Shown: piece after piece, positions 34,977 to 43,885 of the stretch | How positions within the stretch are numbered: the stretch's first letter is position 1 | Layout of the letters: each line of letters starts with the position of its first letter | Assembly: GCF_900609065.1 (NCBI RefSeq) | Contig: NZ_UXAU01000030.1 | Span: forward strand, 1-49,181 | Length of the DNA stretch: 49,181 bases | From: Arthrobacter ulcerisalmonis | Lineage (GTDB): Bacteria > Actinomycetota > Actinomycetes > Actinomycetales > Micrococcaceae | Direction of reading: 5' to 3' | Position numbers and translations under genes: made by a program | The notes under the pieces: model-generated | Seen by the model: only the letters and a program-made list of their open reading frames with translations | Databases searched by the model: none | Told to the model about the DNA's origin: nothing

Positions 34977-35342
34977 TGGAGATGGGGGGAATTGAACCCC
35001 CGTCCGATGTTGTGTTGTCAGGGCTTCTCCGGGCGCAGTTTGCTGCGGATTTACTCGGCCCCAGCCATGCCGCAAACAGCTGGCTGATCCGGGCCCAGTC
35101 ATCTAAGAGTCCCGTTTACCCCGATGACGGAGGCAAACAGCAGTGGCTATCTAAATGACGCCAGGATCCGGGGCAATAGCAACCTCGGGCTGACGGACTG
35201 TCTTACTGCTTAGGCAGCGAGAGCGAAGTCAGTGCGTTTTGATTCGGCACTTATTGGTTTGCAGAAAGCGTTTACGAGATAATTCTGCATCCTCGGCCCG
35301 CTTCACCTGTCGCGACTAACACCGTCGAAACCGATCATCCCC
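34977..35342 (-). ncRNA. ssrA: Transfer-messenger RNA (tmRNA)
   Basis: The 5' end GGGGATGATCGGTTTCGACGG is the standard tmRNA start and pairs with the 3' acceptor strand CATCTCC. The T arm is GGGGGTTCAATTCCCCCC. The discriminator A is at 34977 and CCA is not encoded. The tag frame at 35248-35210 encodes AESKRTDFALAA and a TAA, with the usual ALAA degradation end. About 366 nt. It rescues stalled ribosomes with SmpB, encoded just upstream on the same strand. Confidence 0.96.
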
Positions 35343-35431
35343 GTATTGTGTTTTCAAACCAGCGGGCAAGCCCACTGGACTACCTATACTAACGCATGTT
35401 GCGCCAGGTGCATTCCTGGTCGCGGCCAGGC

Positions 35432-35905
35432 TTAGCGGCGGCGGTTGCGCTCCCGCATTTCGCGCTGAGCTTCGCGGTTGTCCTGGTGCTCGCGGAGGGT
35501 CTGGCGTTTATCGTATTCGCGCTTGCCACGAGCAACACCAATCTCCACCTTGGCCCGGCCGTCAACGAAGTAAAGCTGCAACGGGACGATCGTGAAGCCG
35601 GACTCCCGAACCTTATGGGAGATCTTGATGAGTTCCTCACGGTGCAGGAGTAGCTTGCGTCGACGTCGGGCTGCATGGTTGGTCCAACTGCCCTGGTTGT
35701 ACTCCGGAATGTGGATGGATTCCATCCACAGTTCGTCGTTGTAGAACGTGCAGAAACCGTCCACCATGGAGGCGTGGCCCTCGCGCAGGGACTTCACTTC
35801 TGTCCCCATCAAGGCGATACCAGCCTCATAGGTGTCCAGCACCAAGTAATCGTGCCGGGCCTTGCGGTTGGTGGCCACGACTTTACGGCCACTTTCTTTG
35901 GGCAC
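35432..35905 (-). CDS. smpB: SsrA-binding protein SmpB
   Basis: 157 residues from GTG 35905, which has GAGGAG 7 bp upstream; an ATG 15 bp further out would overlap that RBS. Features: KVVATNRKARHDYLVLDTYEAGIALMGTEVKSLREG, the OB-fold, and the basic C-terminal tail (KREYDKRQTLREHQDNREAQREMRERNRRR) that enters the mRNA channel. Same strand as ssrA, 90 bp apart. Essential partner of tmRNA in trans-translation. Confidence 0.97.
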   Translation of the reverse strand: MPKESGRKVVATNRKARHDYLVLDTYEAGIALMGTEVKSLREGHASMVDGFCTFYNDELWMESIHIPEYNQGSWTNHAARRRRKLLLHREELIKISHKVRESGFTIVPLQLYFVDGRAKVEIGVARGKREYDKRQTLREHQDNREAQREMRERNRRR

Positions 35906-35979
35906 GGGGATGCTCCTCAATCTTTACGCTGTTGACCCCGGAGCCTCATGCCGCAGGGTCATACCAGTGTACGGCAGCC

Positions 35980-37404
35980 TTACAGCAGTCCCATCGGGTT
36001 GACGGCCTGGCCGTTGACCCACGTTTCGAAGTGCGCATGGCAGCCGGTTGAGTTACCGGTGCTACCGGAGTACGCGATCAGTTGGCCCTGCGAGACGCGC
36101 TGGCCGTTCGAGACCACAATGCTGGCATTGTGGTAGTAGATGGTGTTCAGGGTGTTGCCCTGCAGCAAGCCGTGCGAGATTTTGACCCGCCAGCCGCCGC
36201 CGTCGGCCGAATTCCAGCCGGAGCTGAAGACCTCACCTGCGGCAGCCGCGTAAACGGGAGTGCCGCAAGGCGCCCCGAAGTCGATGCCGGTGTGCATGTA
36301 GCCTCCGGTGCCGTAGAAATCGATGGTCCCCGGCGGGGTGGCCCGCCAACCAAAGCCGGAGGTGATGGGGACGCTGGACGCGAACGGATGGCGCAAGCCG
36401 AAGGCCGACGGCGATCCAACCGGGGGGACAAACGTCTGCACCGGCGGGGCGGGCTGATTCGCCGCGGCGGCTGCAGCGGCGGCCGCCGCCGCAGCTTCGG
36501 CAGCAAGCCGGCGTTGCTCAGCTTCCCAAGCCTCGCGAAGTTTCCGGTCGCGCTCTTCGATCTCGGCGGCAACAGCGTTTTGACTTGCCTGCACGCCAGC
36601 CAACTGGGCCTGGATACCAGGCTTGGCGGCCTGCAGCTCGGCGTCAAGCCGAGATGTGTCGGAGATCAACTGGTCCACCTGGGCTTTTTTGGACTCGGCT
36701 TCGTCCCGCGCAGCTTTTTCCCGTTCCAGGGCAGCGTCTGCCTTGGCCTTCAGGTCCTTGATCTCCTCCTCAACGGCCTGCAACCGGGCCTGGGAGTTGA
36801 CGTTGGTGGCGTTCTGTTGGGTGAGCTTGTCCATGGCAGCGTTCTGGCTGCGCATTGCCTGGTCGGCCAGGTCCATGGTCTCCGTCAGACTTCCGCCACT
36901 GTTGGAGCCAAAGAAGAGCGACAGGTTGGACGGAACTCCGCCGGATTTGTAGGCCTGGGTTGCGATCTGCCCGATCAGCTTTTTGGTGTCGGCGATCTTC
37001 TGTTTGTCGGTTTCCATCTGTTGGGTGATCTTGGCTTTGTTTTGCTGGGCCATGTCCACCCGGGCTGACAGCGCTTCGACTTCCCTGACTGCACCGGCTA
37101 CGCGACCTTGTGCCTCGAGGAGTGCCTGCTGTGCGCCGGGCAGTTGGCCCTGGTAGATCACCAGGTCGCCGGCAGCTTTGGCTATGCGGGAATCGACGAA
37201 CTCAAGGGACTGCTGGACGCGGGCAGCTTCAGCTTTGAGGGCCTCCTGCTTGTCTTCCAGATCGTCAGCCAGCGCAGCCGGGCCGGACACGGAGAGTCCG
37301 GCAGCCATGATGAGGGCAAGGACGCCACCAACAATCCCGGATCGACGGCGCGCCGCACCCGTGTCCTTGGTTCGGCGGCGGAGGTGGTGATCCGAGAGAT
37401 TCAT
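35980..37404 (-). CDS. Coiled-coil M23 (LytM) peptidoglycan peptidase, FtsEX partner (EnvC/PcsB-like)
   Basis: 474 residues from ATG 37404 (AAGGA 6 bp upstream). A signal peptide (RRSGIVGGVLALIMAAGLSVSGPAALADD) precedes long coiled coils of about 250 residues rich in Gln/Ala/Lys, an Ala/Pro linker, and a C-terminal M23 domain. Zinc ligands are visible in HTGIDFG (H-x3-D) and CHAHFE (H-x-H), so the enzyme seems catalytically competent, unlike degenerate EnvC. It lies right after ftsE-ftsX; FtsX normally contacts the coiled coil to activate wall hydrolysis at division. Confidence 0.93.
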   Translation of the reverse strand: MNLSDHHLRRRTKDTGAARRRSGIVGGVLALIMAAGLSVSGPAALADDLEDKQEALKAEAARVQQSLEFVDSRIAKAAGDLVIYQGQLPGAQQALLEAQGRVAGAVREVEALSARVDMAQQNKAKITQQMETDKQKIADTKKLIGQIATQAYKSGGVPSNLSLFFGSNSGGSLTETMDLADQAMRSQNAAMDKLTQQNATNVNSQARLQAVEEEIKDLKAKADAALEREKAARDEAESKKAQVDQLISDTSRLDAELQAAKPGIQAQLAGVQASQNAVAAEIEERDRKLREAWEAEQRRLAAEAAAAAAAAAAAANQPAPPVQTFVPPVGSPSAFGLRHPFASSVPITSGFGWRATPPGTIDFYGTGGYMHTGIDFGAPCGTPVYAAAAGEVFSSGWNSADGGGWRVKISHGLLQGNTLNTIYYHNASIVVSNGQRVSQGQLIAYSGSTGNSTGCHAHFETWVNGQAVNPMGLL

Positions 37405-37430
37405 GGGGATTCCTTGATCGGTGCGCATAG

Positions 37431-38345
37431 TCAGACGCGCAGGTATCTACGGAGGGTCAGGAGCGAAGATATTCCAGCCAGGCCGGCGCCCAGCAGTAGC
37501 AGGGCAGGCGCAAGGATCAGCGTCTGGCTTGAAGAAATAAAGGCAGTGTCCGGGTACTGCTTGGCCATGAAGTCGCCCAGGAAGAAGTGCGCGACAGCCC
37601 ACAAAGTGGCCGAGGCAAGGGCCGCACCGATGACTGCGGCAATCACACCTTCCAGAATGAACGGCAATTGGATCACCATCTTTGACGCGCCCACGAGGCG
37701 CATGATGCCCGTCTCGCGGCGCCGACTGAAGGCCGATAGCCTGATGGTGGTGGCGATCAGCAGGATGGCACAGACGATCATCACCCCGGCGATGGTCACG
37801 GCTACCAACGATGCACCGTTCATGACGGAGAACAGCCGTTCGAGGAGTTGGCGCTGGTCAATGACTGTTTCCACGCCCGGCTGGGAGGCGAAAGTCTCGC
37901 TGATGATCTGGTACTTTTCCGGGTCCTTCATATTGATACGGAAGGATGCGGGCAGCTGATCGGGCGTTACGGAGTCCACAATCGGCGAATTGGAGAACTG
38001 CTCCTTGAAGTGCGAGTATGCCTCCTCCCGCGACTCGAAGGCAAAGTCATTGACGTATTGGCTGACCGCTGGCGACTTCAGAAGAGCGCTGAGGCTGTCC
38101 TGCTGTTCCGGGGTGACCGGACCGCCCGCGCAACTGGCCGCCGTCGAGCCGTCACTGCAGAGGAAAACGGCAACCTGGACTTTGTCGTACCAGTACCCCT
38201 TCATCTGGTTGATCTGCATCTGGAGCATGCCTGCGGCGCCAACGAAGGTTAGGGAGACAAACGTGACCAGGATGACCGAGACCACCATGGACACGTTGCG
38301 GCGCAGGCCGCTGCCGATTTCGCCGAGGATAAATGCGAGCCTCAC
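37431..38345 (-). CDS. ftsX: Cell division permease-like protein FtsX
   Basis: 304 residues, four transmembrane helices with one large extracytoplasmic domain between TM1 and TM2 (includes VFLCSDGSTAASCAGGPV, a two-cysteine loop typical of actinobacterial FtsX). The FtsX permease region ends TLWAVAHFFLGD and LLTLRRYLRV. The start is GTG overlapping the ftsE stop by 4 bp. With FtsE it transmits ATP hydrolysis to the periplasmic or wall hydrolase encoded next. Confidence 0.96.
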   Translation of the reverse strand: MRLAFILGEIGSGLRRNVSMVVSVILVTFVSLTFVGAAGMLQMQINQMKGYWYDKVQVAVFLCSDGSTAASCAGGPVTPEQQDSLSALLKSPAVSQYVNDFAFESREEAYSHFKEQFSNSPIVDSVTPDQLPASFRINMKDPEKYQIISETFASQPGVETVIDQRQLLERLFSVMNGASLVAVTIAGVMIVCAILLIATTIRLSAFSRRRETGIMRLVGASKMVIQLPFILEGVIAAVIGAALASATLWAVAHFFLGDFMAKQYPDTAFISSSQTLILAPALLLLGAGLAGISSLLTLRRYLRV

Positions 38346-39121
38346 GGGGCCACCTCGCCCTCAGTGGACGTGCCCGGCTGGGCTTCGTCCCGACCACTGG
38401 CATCCTTGAGTCGTCGAGACTGGCCGACGACGGGAATCATCGACGTGTAGAGCGCCTTGCGCTCATCCCTGATAACCACACCGTTCTTGAGTTCCACCAC
38501 ACGCTTGCGCATCTCGTTGACGATGTCGTCGTCGTGCGTGGCCATGACCACTGTGGTGCCGTTCTGGTTGATCTTGTCGAGGACACCCATGATGCCCATG
38601 GACGTTGTGGGGTCCAGGTTACCGGTGGGTTCGTCGGCGAGCAGGATGCCCGGCCGGTTGACCACGGCCCGGGCGATGGCGACGCGCTGCTGCTCACCGC
38701 CGGAAAGTTCGTGCGGCATCCGGTGCCCTTTGCCGTCGAGGCCCACAGTTTTGAGAACCTCGGGGACGGTGTCGCGGATGACGCTGCGGCTACGGCCGAT
38801 GACCTGCATGGCGAAGGCAACGTTGGCGAAGACGTTCTTCTGCGGCAGCAGCCGGAAATCCTGGAAGACGACGCCGATGCCGCGGCGGAGCCTGGGAACC
38901 CGCCAACTGGAGATCGTGGCGACGTTCTGACCGGCCACGTAGACCGCACCGGAGGACGCCCGGTCCTCTTTCAGGACCAGGCGGAGGAACGTGGATTTGC
39001 CCGAGCCGGATGCGCCGACCAAAAAGGCGAACTCGCCGCGTTCAATCTCAAGGGTGACCGAGTCCAGCGCAGGCTGGGCTTTTTGGTCATAGACCTTTGT
39101 GACATTCTCGAATCGGATCAT
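38342..39121 (-). CDS. ftsE: Cell division ATP-binding protein FtsE
   Basis: 259 residues. Walker [11 protein letters not shown]-loop VFQDFRLLP, signature LSGGEQQR, Walker [14 protein letters not shown]-loop MATHDD. The [12 protein letters not shown] start is typical of FtsE. A C-terminal extension of about 30 residues ([27 protein letters not shown]) is an actinobacterial feature. First gene of ftsE-ftsX-M23. Confidence 0.96.
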   Translation of the reverse strand: MIRFENVTKVYDQKAQPALDSVTLEIERGEFAFLVGASGSGKSTFLRLVLKEDRASSGAVYVAGQNVATISSWRVPRLRRGIGVVFQDFRLLPQKNVFANVAFAMQVIGRSRSVIRDTVPEVLKTVGLDGKGHRMPHELSGGEQQRVAIARAVVNRPGILLADEPTGNLDPTTSMGIMGVLDKINQNGTTVVMATHDDDIVNEMRKRVVELKNGVVIRDERKALYTSMIPVVGQSRRLKDASGRDEAQPGTSTEGEVAP

Positions 39122-39217
39122 GACCCTAAATACCCTGCAGGCATGGCTGATCTATGCAGCCCAGTTCTGCAGCCGGTGCACGGGTTTCGTGTGGGGGATT
39201 ATGGCCCCGGCCCCTCG

Positions 39218-39223
39218 ACTATA
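39218..39223 (-). promoter_or_regulatory. Possible -10 element of the ftsEX operon
   Basis: TATAGT on the minus strand, about 100 bp before the ftsE ATG, within the 176-bp gap after prfB. No clear -35. Just upstream is a perfect hairpin, AGCTGGGA (39232-39239) with TCCCAGCT (39246-39253), that may end prfB transcription. Confidence 0.35.
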
Positions 39224-39297
39224 CGCAGTGAAGCTGGGATGGAACTCCCAGCTCGGGGCGTGTCGCGCGGTGGAATCGTCCCAGTGGGCGCCTTGTT

Positions 39298-40413
39298 CTA
39301 CTTTTCGGCGTTGCGGTTGTCGGTGCGCCAGCGGATGCCGGCATCGATGAAGTCGTCGATCTCCCCGTCGAAAACGGCTGAGGTGTTGCCGACCTCATGT
39401 TCCGTTCGGAGATCTTTGACCATCTGGTAAGGGTTCAGGACGTAGGAGCGCATCTGGTCACCCCAGGAGGCTTTGACATCGCCAGCAAAGGCCTTCTTTT
39501 CGGCGTCTTCCTGTTCCTTTTTCAACAGCAGGAGCCGCGACTGGAGCACGCGCATGGCCGCAGCACGGTTTTGCAGCTGGGACTTCTCATTCTGCATCGA
39601 CACCACAGTGCCGGTGGGAAGGTGGGTCAGGCGGACCGCGGAGTCGGTGGTGTTGACCGACTGACCACCGGGGCCGGAAGAACGGAACACGTCAACGCGG
39701 ATCTCGTTGTCCGGGATCTCGATGGTGTCCGTCTGCTCGATCAGCGGGATGACCTCGACGGCGGCGAAGGAGGTCTGCCTGCGGCCCTGGTTATCGAAGG
39801 GGCTGATCCGGACCAGCCGGTGCGTGCCGGCTTCGACGCTGAGGGTACCGAAGGCGTAGGGGGCTTTGACTTCGAACGTGGCCGATTTCAGCCCCGCCTC
39901 TTCGGCGTAGGACGTGTCCATGACGGTGGTGGGGTAGCCGTGGCGTTCGGCCCAGCGGAGGTACATCCGCATCAACATTTCGGCGAAGTCTGCGGCATCG
40001 ACGCCACCAGCGCCGGCGCGGATGGAGACGACGGCCTCGCGTTCGTCATATTCGCCGGAGAGGAGCGTGACCACTTCCAGGTCCTTGAGGGCCTTACGGA
40101 TGGATTCCAGTTCCGTGGCCGCTTCGCCCATGGAGTCGGCGTCGTCCTCGTCTTGACCCAGCTCAACGAGGACCTCAAGGTCATCGATCCGTGATTCGAG
40201 GCTGGTGAGACGTTGCAACTCGGATTGTCGGTGCGAGAGCCGCAACGTGATCTTTTGTGCTGCTGCGGGGTCGTCCCACAGATCCGGCTCCCCCGCCCGT
40301 TCGCTGAGTTCAGCGATGTCCTCGCGGAGCGCCTCAACGTCAGTGACTCTCTCGATGGAGGAGTAGGTGCCGCGGAGCGCGCGGATTTCAGCAGAAAAAT
40401 CAATAGTGGCCAT
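39298..40413 (-). CDS. prfB: Peptide chain release factor 2
   Basis: 371 residues, uninterrupted. GGQ motif in [18 protein letters not shown] and the codon-recognition region in the class I RF domain; it opens [25 protein letters not shown]. Releases peptides at UGA/UAA. The frame has no in-frame TGA needing +1 shift, so the autoregulatory frameshift of Escherichia coli prfB is absent, as is common in actinobacteria. Confidence 0.97.
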   Translation of the reverse strand: MATIDFSAEIRALRGTYSSIERVTDVEALREDIAELSERAGEPDLWDDPAAAQKITLRLSHRQSELQRLTSLESRIDDLEVLVELGQDEDDADSMGEAATELESIRKALKDLEVVTLLSGEYDEREAVVSIRAGAGGVDAADFAEMLMRMYLRWAERHGYPTTVMDTSYAEEAGLKSATFEVKAPYAFGTLSVEAGTHRLVRISPFDNQGRRQTSFAAVEVIPLIEQTDTIEIPDNEIRVDVFRSSGPGGQSVNTTDSAVRLTHLPTGTVVSMQNEKSQLQNRAAAMRVLQSRLLLLKKEQEDAEKKAFAGDVKASWGDQMRSYVLNPYQMVKDLRTEHEVGNTSAVFDGEIDDFIDAGIRWRTDNRNAEK

Positions 40414-40476
40414 GGTGGTTTAAGCCTACGCTATGTCGCGAAACCGACAGGAATGCTGGACGATTGCGGGTCTCCG

Positions 40477-40935
40477 TCATCGGGTAAGTTGCGATCGCGC
40501 CGTGGAGGTTACGGAGATACTGAATCCGTCCGGGACCAGGAAATTGATGATGGGCGGATGGACGGCGGCCGTCAGAATCACAACGGCGGTTGCGCCGTCT
40601 GGTGTTCCAGTTTCACCGGCGACGGCGAGCGCATCAAATCGCTGCGATGCGGGGCTGTTGGCGAGGAATTCCTGGGCGGTATTCCGTACCCTGTCGGCGT
40701 TCAGGACAGCGGATGGCCGGCCCGATGTGGCTGCCACCTCACCCAAGGTGAAGCTGTCGGCGGCGGCGATCGCGGCGCCATCGGCCAAGGAAAGCAGCCG
40801 CTTGTGCTCTAGGTAAAGGGACGTCACGGCTAACATCACCGTGGCCACCAGAAGGGCTATGGCCACGTAGCCAATGGCAAGGACCATGATCTGCCCGTTT
40901 TCGTTGTCCCCGGATTCAGGTGTTGCGAGCGTCAT
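40477..40935 (-). CDS. TadG-like / Rv3654c-like pilus assembly protein
   Basis: 152 residues with an N-terminal transmembrane helix (GQIMVLAIGYVAIALLVATVMLAVTSLYLEHKRLLSLADGAAIAAADSF). This is the layout of the putative Flp pilus-assembly TadE/G-like proteins encoded at the end of actinobacterial tad loci. The rest is extracytoplasmic, with a predicted beta-rich tail. Overlaps the upstream TadE-like gene by 4 bp. Last gene of the tad cluster, 63 bp from the prfB start. Confidence 0.8.
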   Translation of the reverse strand: MTLATPESGDNENGQIMVLAIGYVAIALLVATVMLAVTSLYLEHKRLLSLADGAAIAAADSFTLGEVAATSGRPSAVLNADRVRNTAQEFLANSPASQRFDALAVAGETGTPDGATAVVILTAAVHPPIINFLVPDGFSISVTSTARSQLTR

Positions 40936-41426
40936 CGGTACCTACCGACCACTTGCGTGGCCGAGGCCTCTACCTCGGTTGCACCAAGCCGCAGGGCGTT
41001 GTTGAACGGAATGAAGGGCAGGGGCACTGCAAGCCGGACGGTGAGCGTCACGCTGGAACCAGCTTTGCTGCAATCCGCCGGAGCGCAGCTGGTTTGGACC
41101 GTGGCCTGGTCGATTCCGTGCCCAAAGTCGGCGAGCGCCACGGCGACTGCCTGCTCCGCAGCGGCTTGGGCATCGACAGCGCGAGGTTGGGCAACGTAAA
41201 CCTTGGCGGCCTGGTCGGCAGCACCAACCACCGCGAACGACGCACCTTGGACTTGACCGGCCGTGATGATGAAATACACCAGCGGGACCATCAACAGGAC
41301 AGACAGAAACGTGAACTCGACAATGGCGCTCCCCTGCTGGTTGTCTGCCTCATCGCCACGACAAAGGACAACCGCGAGCCGACTCCTTCGCGGCTTTCCT
41401 GCATTATCAGCGCTGGATGGCAGCAT
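40932..41426 (-). CDS. TadE-like pilus assembly protein
   Basis: 164 residues from ATG 41426 (GAGG 9 bp upstream); a TTG at 41459 is possible but lacks an RBS. Prepilin-like segment QQGSAIVEFTFLSVLLMVPLVYFIITAGQ with Gly before the cut and Glu at +5, as needed for prepilin peptidase processing in TadE pseudopilins. A C-terminal extracellular region contains one cysteine pair (SCAPADCSKAG). Overlaps its upstream TadE-like gene by 20 bp. Confidence 0.84.
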   Translation of the reverse strand: MLPSSADNAGKPRRSRLAVVLCRGDEADNQQGSAIVEFTFLSVLLMVPLVYFIITAGQVQGASFAVVGAADQAAKVYVAQPRAVDAQAAAEQAVAVALADFGHGIDQATVQTSCAPADCSKAGSSVTLTVRLAVPLPFIPFNNALRLGATEVEASATQVVGRYR

Positions 41427-41970
41427 GGCCACGAACCTCAAGTGTTCCTTGCGGGCCAATCAAGCCGATAACCGGTGTGGGTGCCCGGACGATGATTTCA
41501 AGGGTGCGCATCCCCTGATACGTGGCCTCCGTTGAGCTGACTTCGGCTGCGAAGTCCTGGTTCAGGGCCGTGCCAATCAACGCCCGGGTCCGTTCCTCGG
41601 CGTCGCCAGCAGTCCTGTCAGCCAGGGTTCCGTAGCGTGCCCCCGAAGCCGCAGCGTCGATCAAGGTGTTGCGAACGTGGAGTACGAGCGCCAGCTGCAC
41701 GATCGCCACGAAGAAGACGGTGAGGAGGCTGCCAACCATGACAAAGTCCACGACGGCGGCGCCAGACTCACTGTTTCGGGCACCGCTGTGCTGGCTGGGG
41801 TCGCCGTACTTCTGGGGCTTGCTGTTACAGTTCCGGGCCGGACCACCGTCCTCATTCTGGCCGAGGTGCCCGTTGCCTTCAGCAGCGTCTGAAGGGTGAT
41901 CGCAGTTGCGGTTCCGCACCGGACCGCCGTCGTACGCTGCACCACTGAACCGGCCCGAGGGCTGACGCAT
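41407..41970 (-). CDS. TadE-like protein with long hydrophilic N-terminus
   Basis: 187 residues. The prepilin-like helix SGAAVVDFVMVGSLLTVFFVAIVQLALVLHVRNTLIDAAASGARYG begins only at about residue 68, and the usual +5 Glu is Asp. The first 65 residues are Asn/Gly/Asp-rich with a partial repeat (GGPVRNRNC, GGPARNCNS). Start ATG 41970 follows the pilin-like gene stop by 3 bp, so translation is probably coupled; a shorter start (GTG in PVRNRN) is possible. Part of the tad cluster. Confidence 0.8.
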   Translation of the reverse strand: MRQPSGRFSGAAYDGGPVRNRNCDHPSDAAEGNGHLGQNEDGGPARNCNSKPQKYGDPSQHSGARNSESGAAVVDFVMVGSLLTVFFVAIVQLALVLHVRNTLIDAAASGARYGTLADRTAGDAEERTRALIGTALNQDFAAEVSSTEATYQGMRTLEIIVRAPTPVIGLIGPQGTLEVRGHAAIQR

Positions 41971-41973
41971 GGC

Positions 41974-42207
41974 CTATCCGCCCACCGTGTCCATCGCTTG
42001 GTTGAACATGGATTCAAGGGCCGGCCCGGCGACCGCAAGAAGCGCAGCTACCAATACAGCGGACATTAAGGTGATCATCACCCACCCGGGCACATCGCCG
42101 CGTTCCGACGGGTCATCAGCGGAGTTGCTTGCGGGCATGGTGGCCGAGAGCCGTGCAGAAACGGTGGTGCAGAACGCCAGCATGGCGCGGATTCCGATGT
42201 CTTTCAT
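41974..42207 (-). CDS. Small Flp-pilin-like membrane protein
   Basis: 77 residues. A short N-terminal part, then RGDVPGWVMITLMSAVLVAALLAVAGPALESMFNQAMDTVGG, a single hydrophobic helix like the small pilin-like proteins encoded between TadC and TadE genes in actinobacteria. It lacks the canonical Flp G-x4-E-Y motif (here G-D-V-P-G-W), so the pilin assignment is tentative. ATG 42207 has GAGGA upstream. It directly follows the broken T2SS-F gene fragment. Confidence 0.7.
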   Translation of the reverse strand: MKDIGIRAMLAFCTTVSARLSATMPASNSADDPSERGDVPGWVMITLMSAVLVAALLAVAGPALESMFNQAMDTVGG

Positions 42208-42293
42208 GAGTAGTCCTCTTCTTGGTGGGCGGAGCTGGCAAGGCAGCCATCTCGAGTGGTCTGGTATGAGGTTCCTGGGCGGGCCGTCATCGT

Positions 42294-42386
42294 CTAGAGC
42301 CCAAGATTGATGGCGGCGAGACCAGGGAAGACTGCAAAAATGACTGTCAGGGGAAGGACGCCGAAGACGAGCGGGACCCCACTAGT
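42294..42386 (-). pseudogene. 3' fragment of a type II secretion system F (TadB/TadC) gene, interrupted by the integrated element
   Basis: On the minus strand, codons ending in TAG at 42296-42294 read SGVPLVFGVLPLTVIFAV then FPGLAAINLGL. That is a hydrophobic C-terminus like those of TadB/TadC F-type proteins, which normally precede the pilin gene in tad loci. Going upstream the frame meets an in-frame TAA at 42401-42399, so only the last 30 or so codons remain here. The 5' part should lie beyond the far end of the element, outside this window. The family call is from the hydrophobic tail plus gene order. Confidence 0.6.
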
Positions 42387-42399
42387 GATCTTTACCCCT

Positions 42400-42405
42400 T
42401 ACTGT
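42400..42405 (+). promoter_or_regulatory. Possible -10 element for leaderless integrase mRNA
   Basis: TACTGT ends 7 bp before the integrase ATG at 42413, and no Shine-Dalgarno sequence precedes that ATG. This spacing would place transcription start at the ATG, giving a leaderless mRNA. A -35 is not clear. Confidence 0.35.
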
Positions 42406-42412
42406 TGGCCTC

Positions 42413-43834
42413 ATGAAGCGAGTAGCGGTGTATGTAAGGCAGAGCGAGGACAAGACCGGCGAGGGCGCCGCCATTGACCGCCAGGAGCGGGATTGCCGCC
42501 TGTTGGCGGAGGCGAAGGGGTGGGGGGTGGCAATGGTCTACCGGGACAACTCCATCAGCGCGTCCAGTGGCAAGAACCGGCCCGGTTTTGAGCAACTGGT
42601 GGGCGACATTGAGCGCGGACAGGTGGACGCCCTGGTGGTGTGGCACTTGGACCGCCTGACCCGCTCCATTGCGGACCTCACGCGGGTCATCGACGCCGGT
42701 AAGCCGAGGAACGTGAATATTGCGTCCGTGCATGGCGTCTCCATCGACCTGGGCGACCCTACGGGCATTGCCGTGGCCACCATCCTGGCCGCGATTGCCG
42801 CCATGGAGGTCCAGCACAAGGGGAACCGCCAGCGGACCGCGAACGAGACACGCGCCAAGGACGGAAACGCCTACTGGACCCGGCGTCCGTTCGGCTATGA
42901 CCGGAGAAAGGTTGGAGACAAATTCGAGGTGATCGTCGTGCCCGCTGAGGCTGAGGCGATACGCTCCGCGGCCGCGGCAGTTCTGGCAGGTTCAACAATT
43001 GCCTCCATTGCCAGGCAGTGGAACAAAGATGGGCACAAAACGTCGTTCACGCGGCGGGACAAAAATACGAAGGAAGTCGTCCAGGATGGAGGCACCTGGG
43101 GCGTCACCCAGGTCCGGCGGCTCCTCATCAACCCGCGCATGGCGGGCCGCCGCATATACAACGGCGAAGACAAAGGGGCCGGGAAATGGGAGGCAATCCT
43201 GGATGAGGAGACGCACCGCCGCCTGGAGGAGAAACTGACGGATCCGCGGCGGCGGACCGCGCCCGATGACCTCAACAGCAAATACCTCCTATCCGGGATC
43301 TGCCTCTGTTCCGTGTGCGGCGGGAAAATGTACGCCTCCCCCATGCGGACCCAGGGCAAGGAGTGGATGGTGTACCGCTGTTTGGGCGGCTACCACCTCA
43401 CCCGCCGCTTAGACCTGGTGGACGGCGTCGTGGAGGGGGTTGTCATGGGCATTCTGTCCCGGCCGGACGCGGCCCGGCTATTCTCTCGGTCGGATGATCT
43501 CCGCGAGTTGCGGGTGCGGGCTGTGGAGATACGTGAGCGCCGTGACGCCCTCGCGGCCATGCTGGCTGAGGGCCTGCTTTCCGCGGCCGCGGTACGGGAG
43601 CAGGCGGGCAAGCTGGGCACGGACCTGGCCGCCGTTGAGGGTGCTATCGGCGCTCACGAGACGCTCAACCCCATGGCCGCTATCGCTGGGGCGGACAACG
43701 TCCCGGAACAGTGGGCGGCTCTCCCCCTGGAGAACAAGCGGCAGATCATCCGCGCTCTCATGACCATCACCGTAGAAAAGGCCGGCAAGGGCGTCCGGTT
43801 CTCCGCCGAACAGGTACGCATTGAACCAAGATGA
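42413..43834 (+). CDS. Large serine recombinase (integrase)
   Basis: 473 residues. The N-terminal catalytic resolvase domain starts MKRVAVYVRQSEDKTGEGA with nucleophile Ser11, and continues DRQERDCRLLAEAKGW and VDALVVWHLDRLTR. A recombinase domain follows (GYDRRKVGDKFEV...WGVTQVRRLLINPRMAGRRIY), then a zinc ribbon (CLCSVCGGKMYASP...YRCLGGYH) and a C-terminal coiled coil (ELRVRAVEIRERRDALAAMLAEG). It integrates the element and, with a directionality factor, excises it. It is transcribed inward from the left end. Confidence 0.96.
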   Translation: MKRVAVYVRQSEDKTGEGAAIDRQERDCRLLAEAKGWGVAMVYRDNSISASSGKNRPGFEQLVGDIERGQVDALVVWHLDRLTRSIADLTRVIDAGKPRNVNIASVHGVSIDLGDPTGIAVATILAAIAAMEVQHKGNRQRTANETRAKDGNAYWTRRPFGYDRRKVGDKFEVIVVPAEAEAIRSAAAAVLAGSTIASIARQWNKDGHKTSFTRRDKNTKEVVQDGGTWGVTQVRRLLINPRMAGRRIYNGEDKGAGKWEAILDEETHRRLEEKLTDPRRRTAPDDLNSKYLLSGICLCSVCGGKMYASPMRTQGKEWMVYRCLGGYHLTRRLDLVDGVVEGVVMGILSRPDAARLFSRSDDLRELRVRAVEIRERRDALAAMLAEGLLSAAAVREQAGKLGTDLAAVEGAIGAHETLNPMAAIAGADNVPEQWAALPLENKRQIIRALMTITVEKAGKGVRFSAEQVRIEPR

Positions 43835-43885
43835 CAGGCGGCCTTGACTCAAGATCAAGCAAGACGCGCCACGCCGAACAACGAA

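Noticed and set aside
39298..40413. Programmed +1 frameshift in prfB
   Set aside because: The frame is continuous from ATG to stop with no early in-frame TGA.
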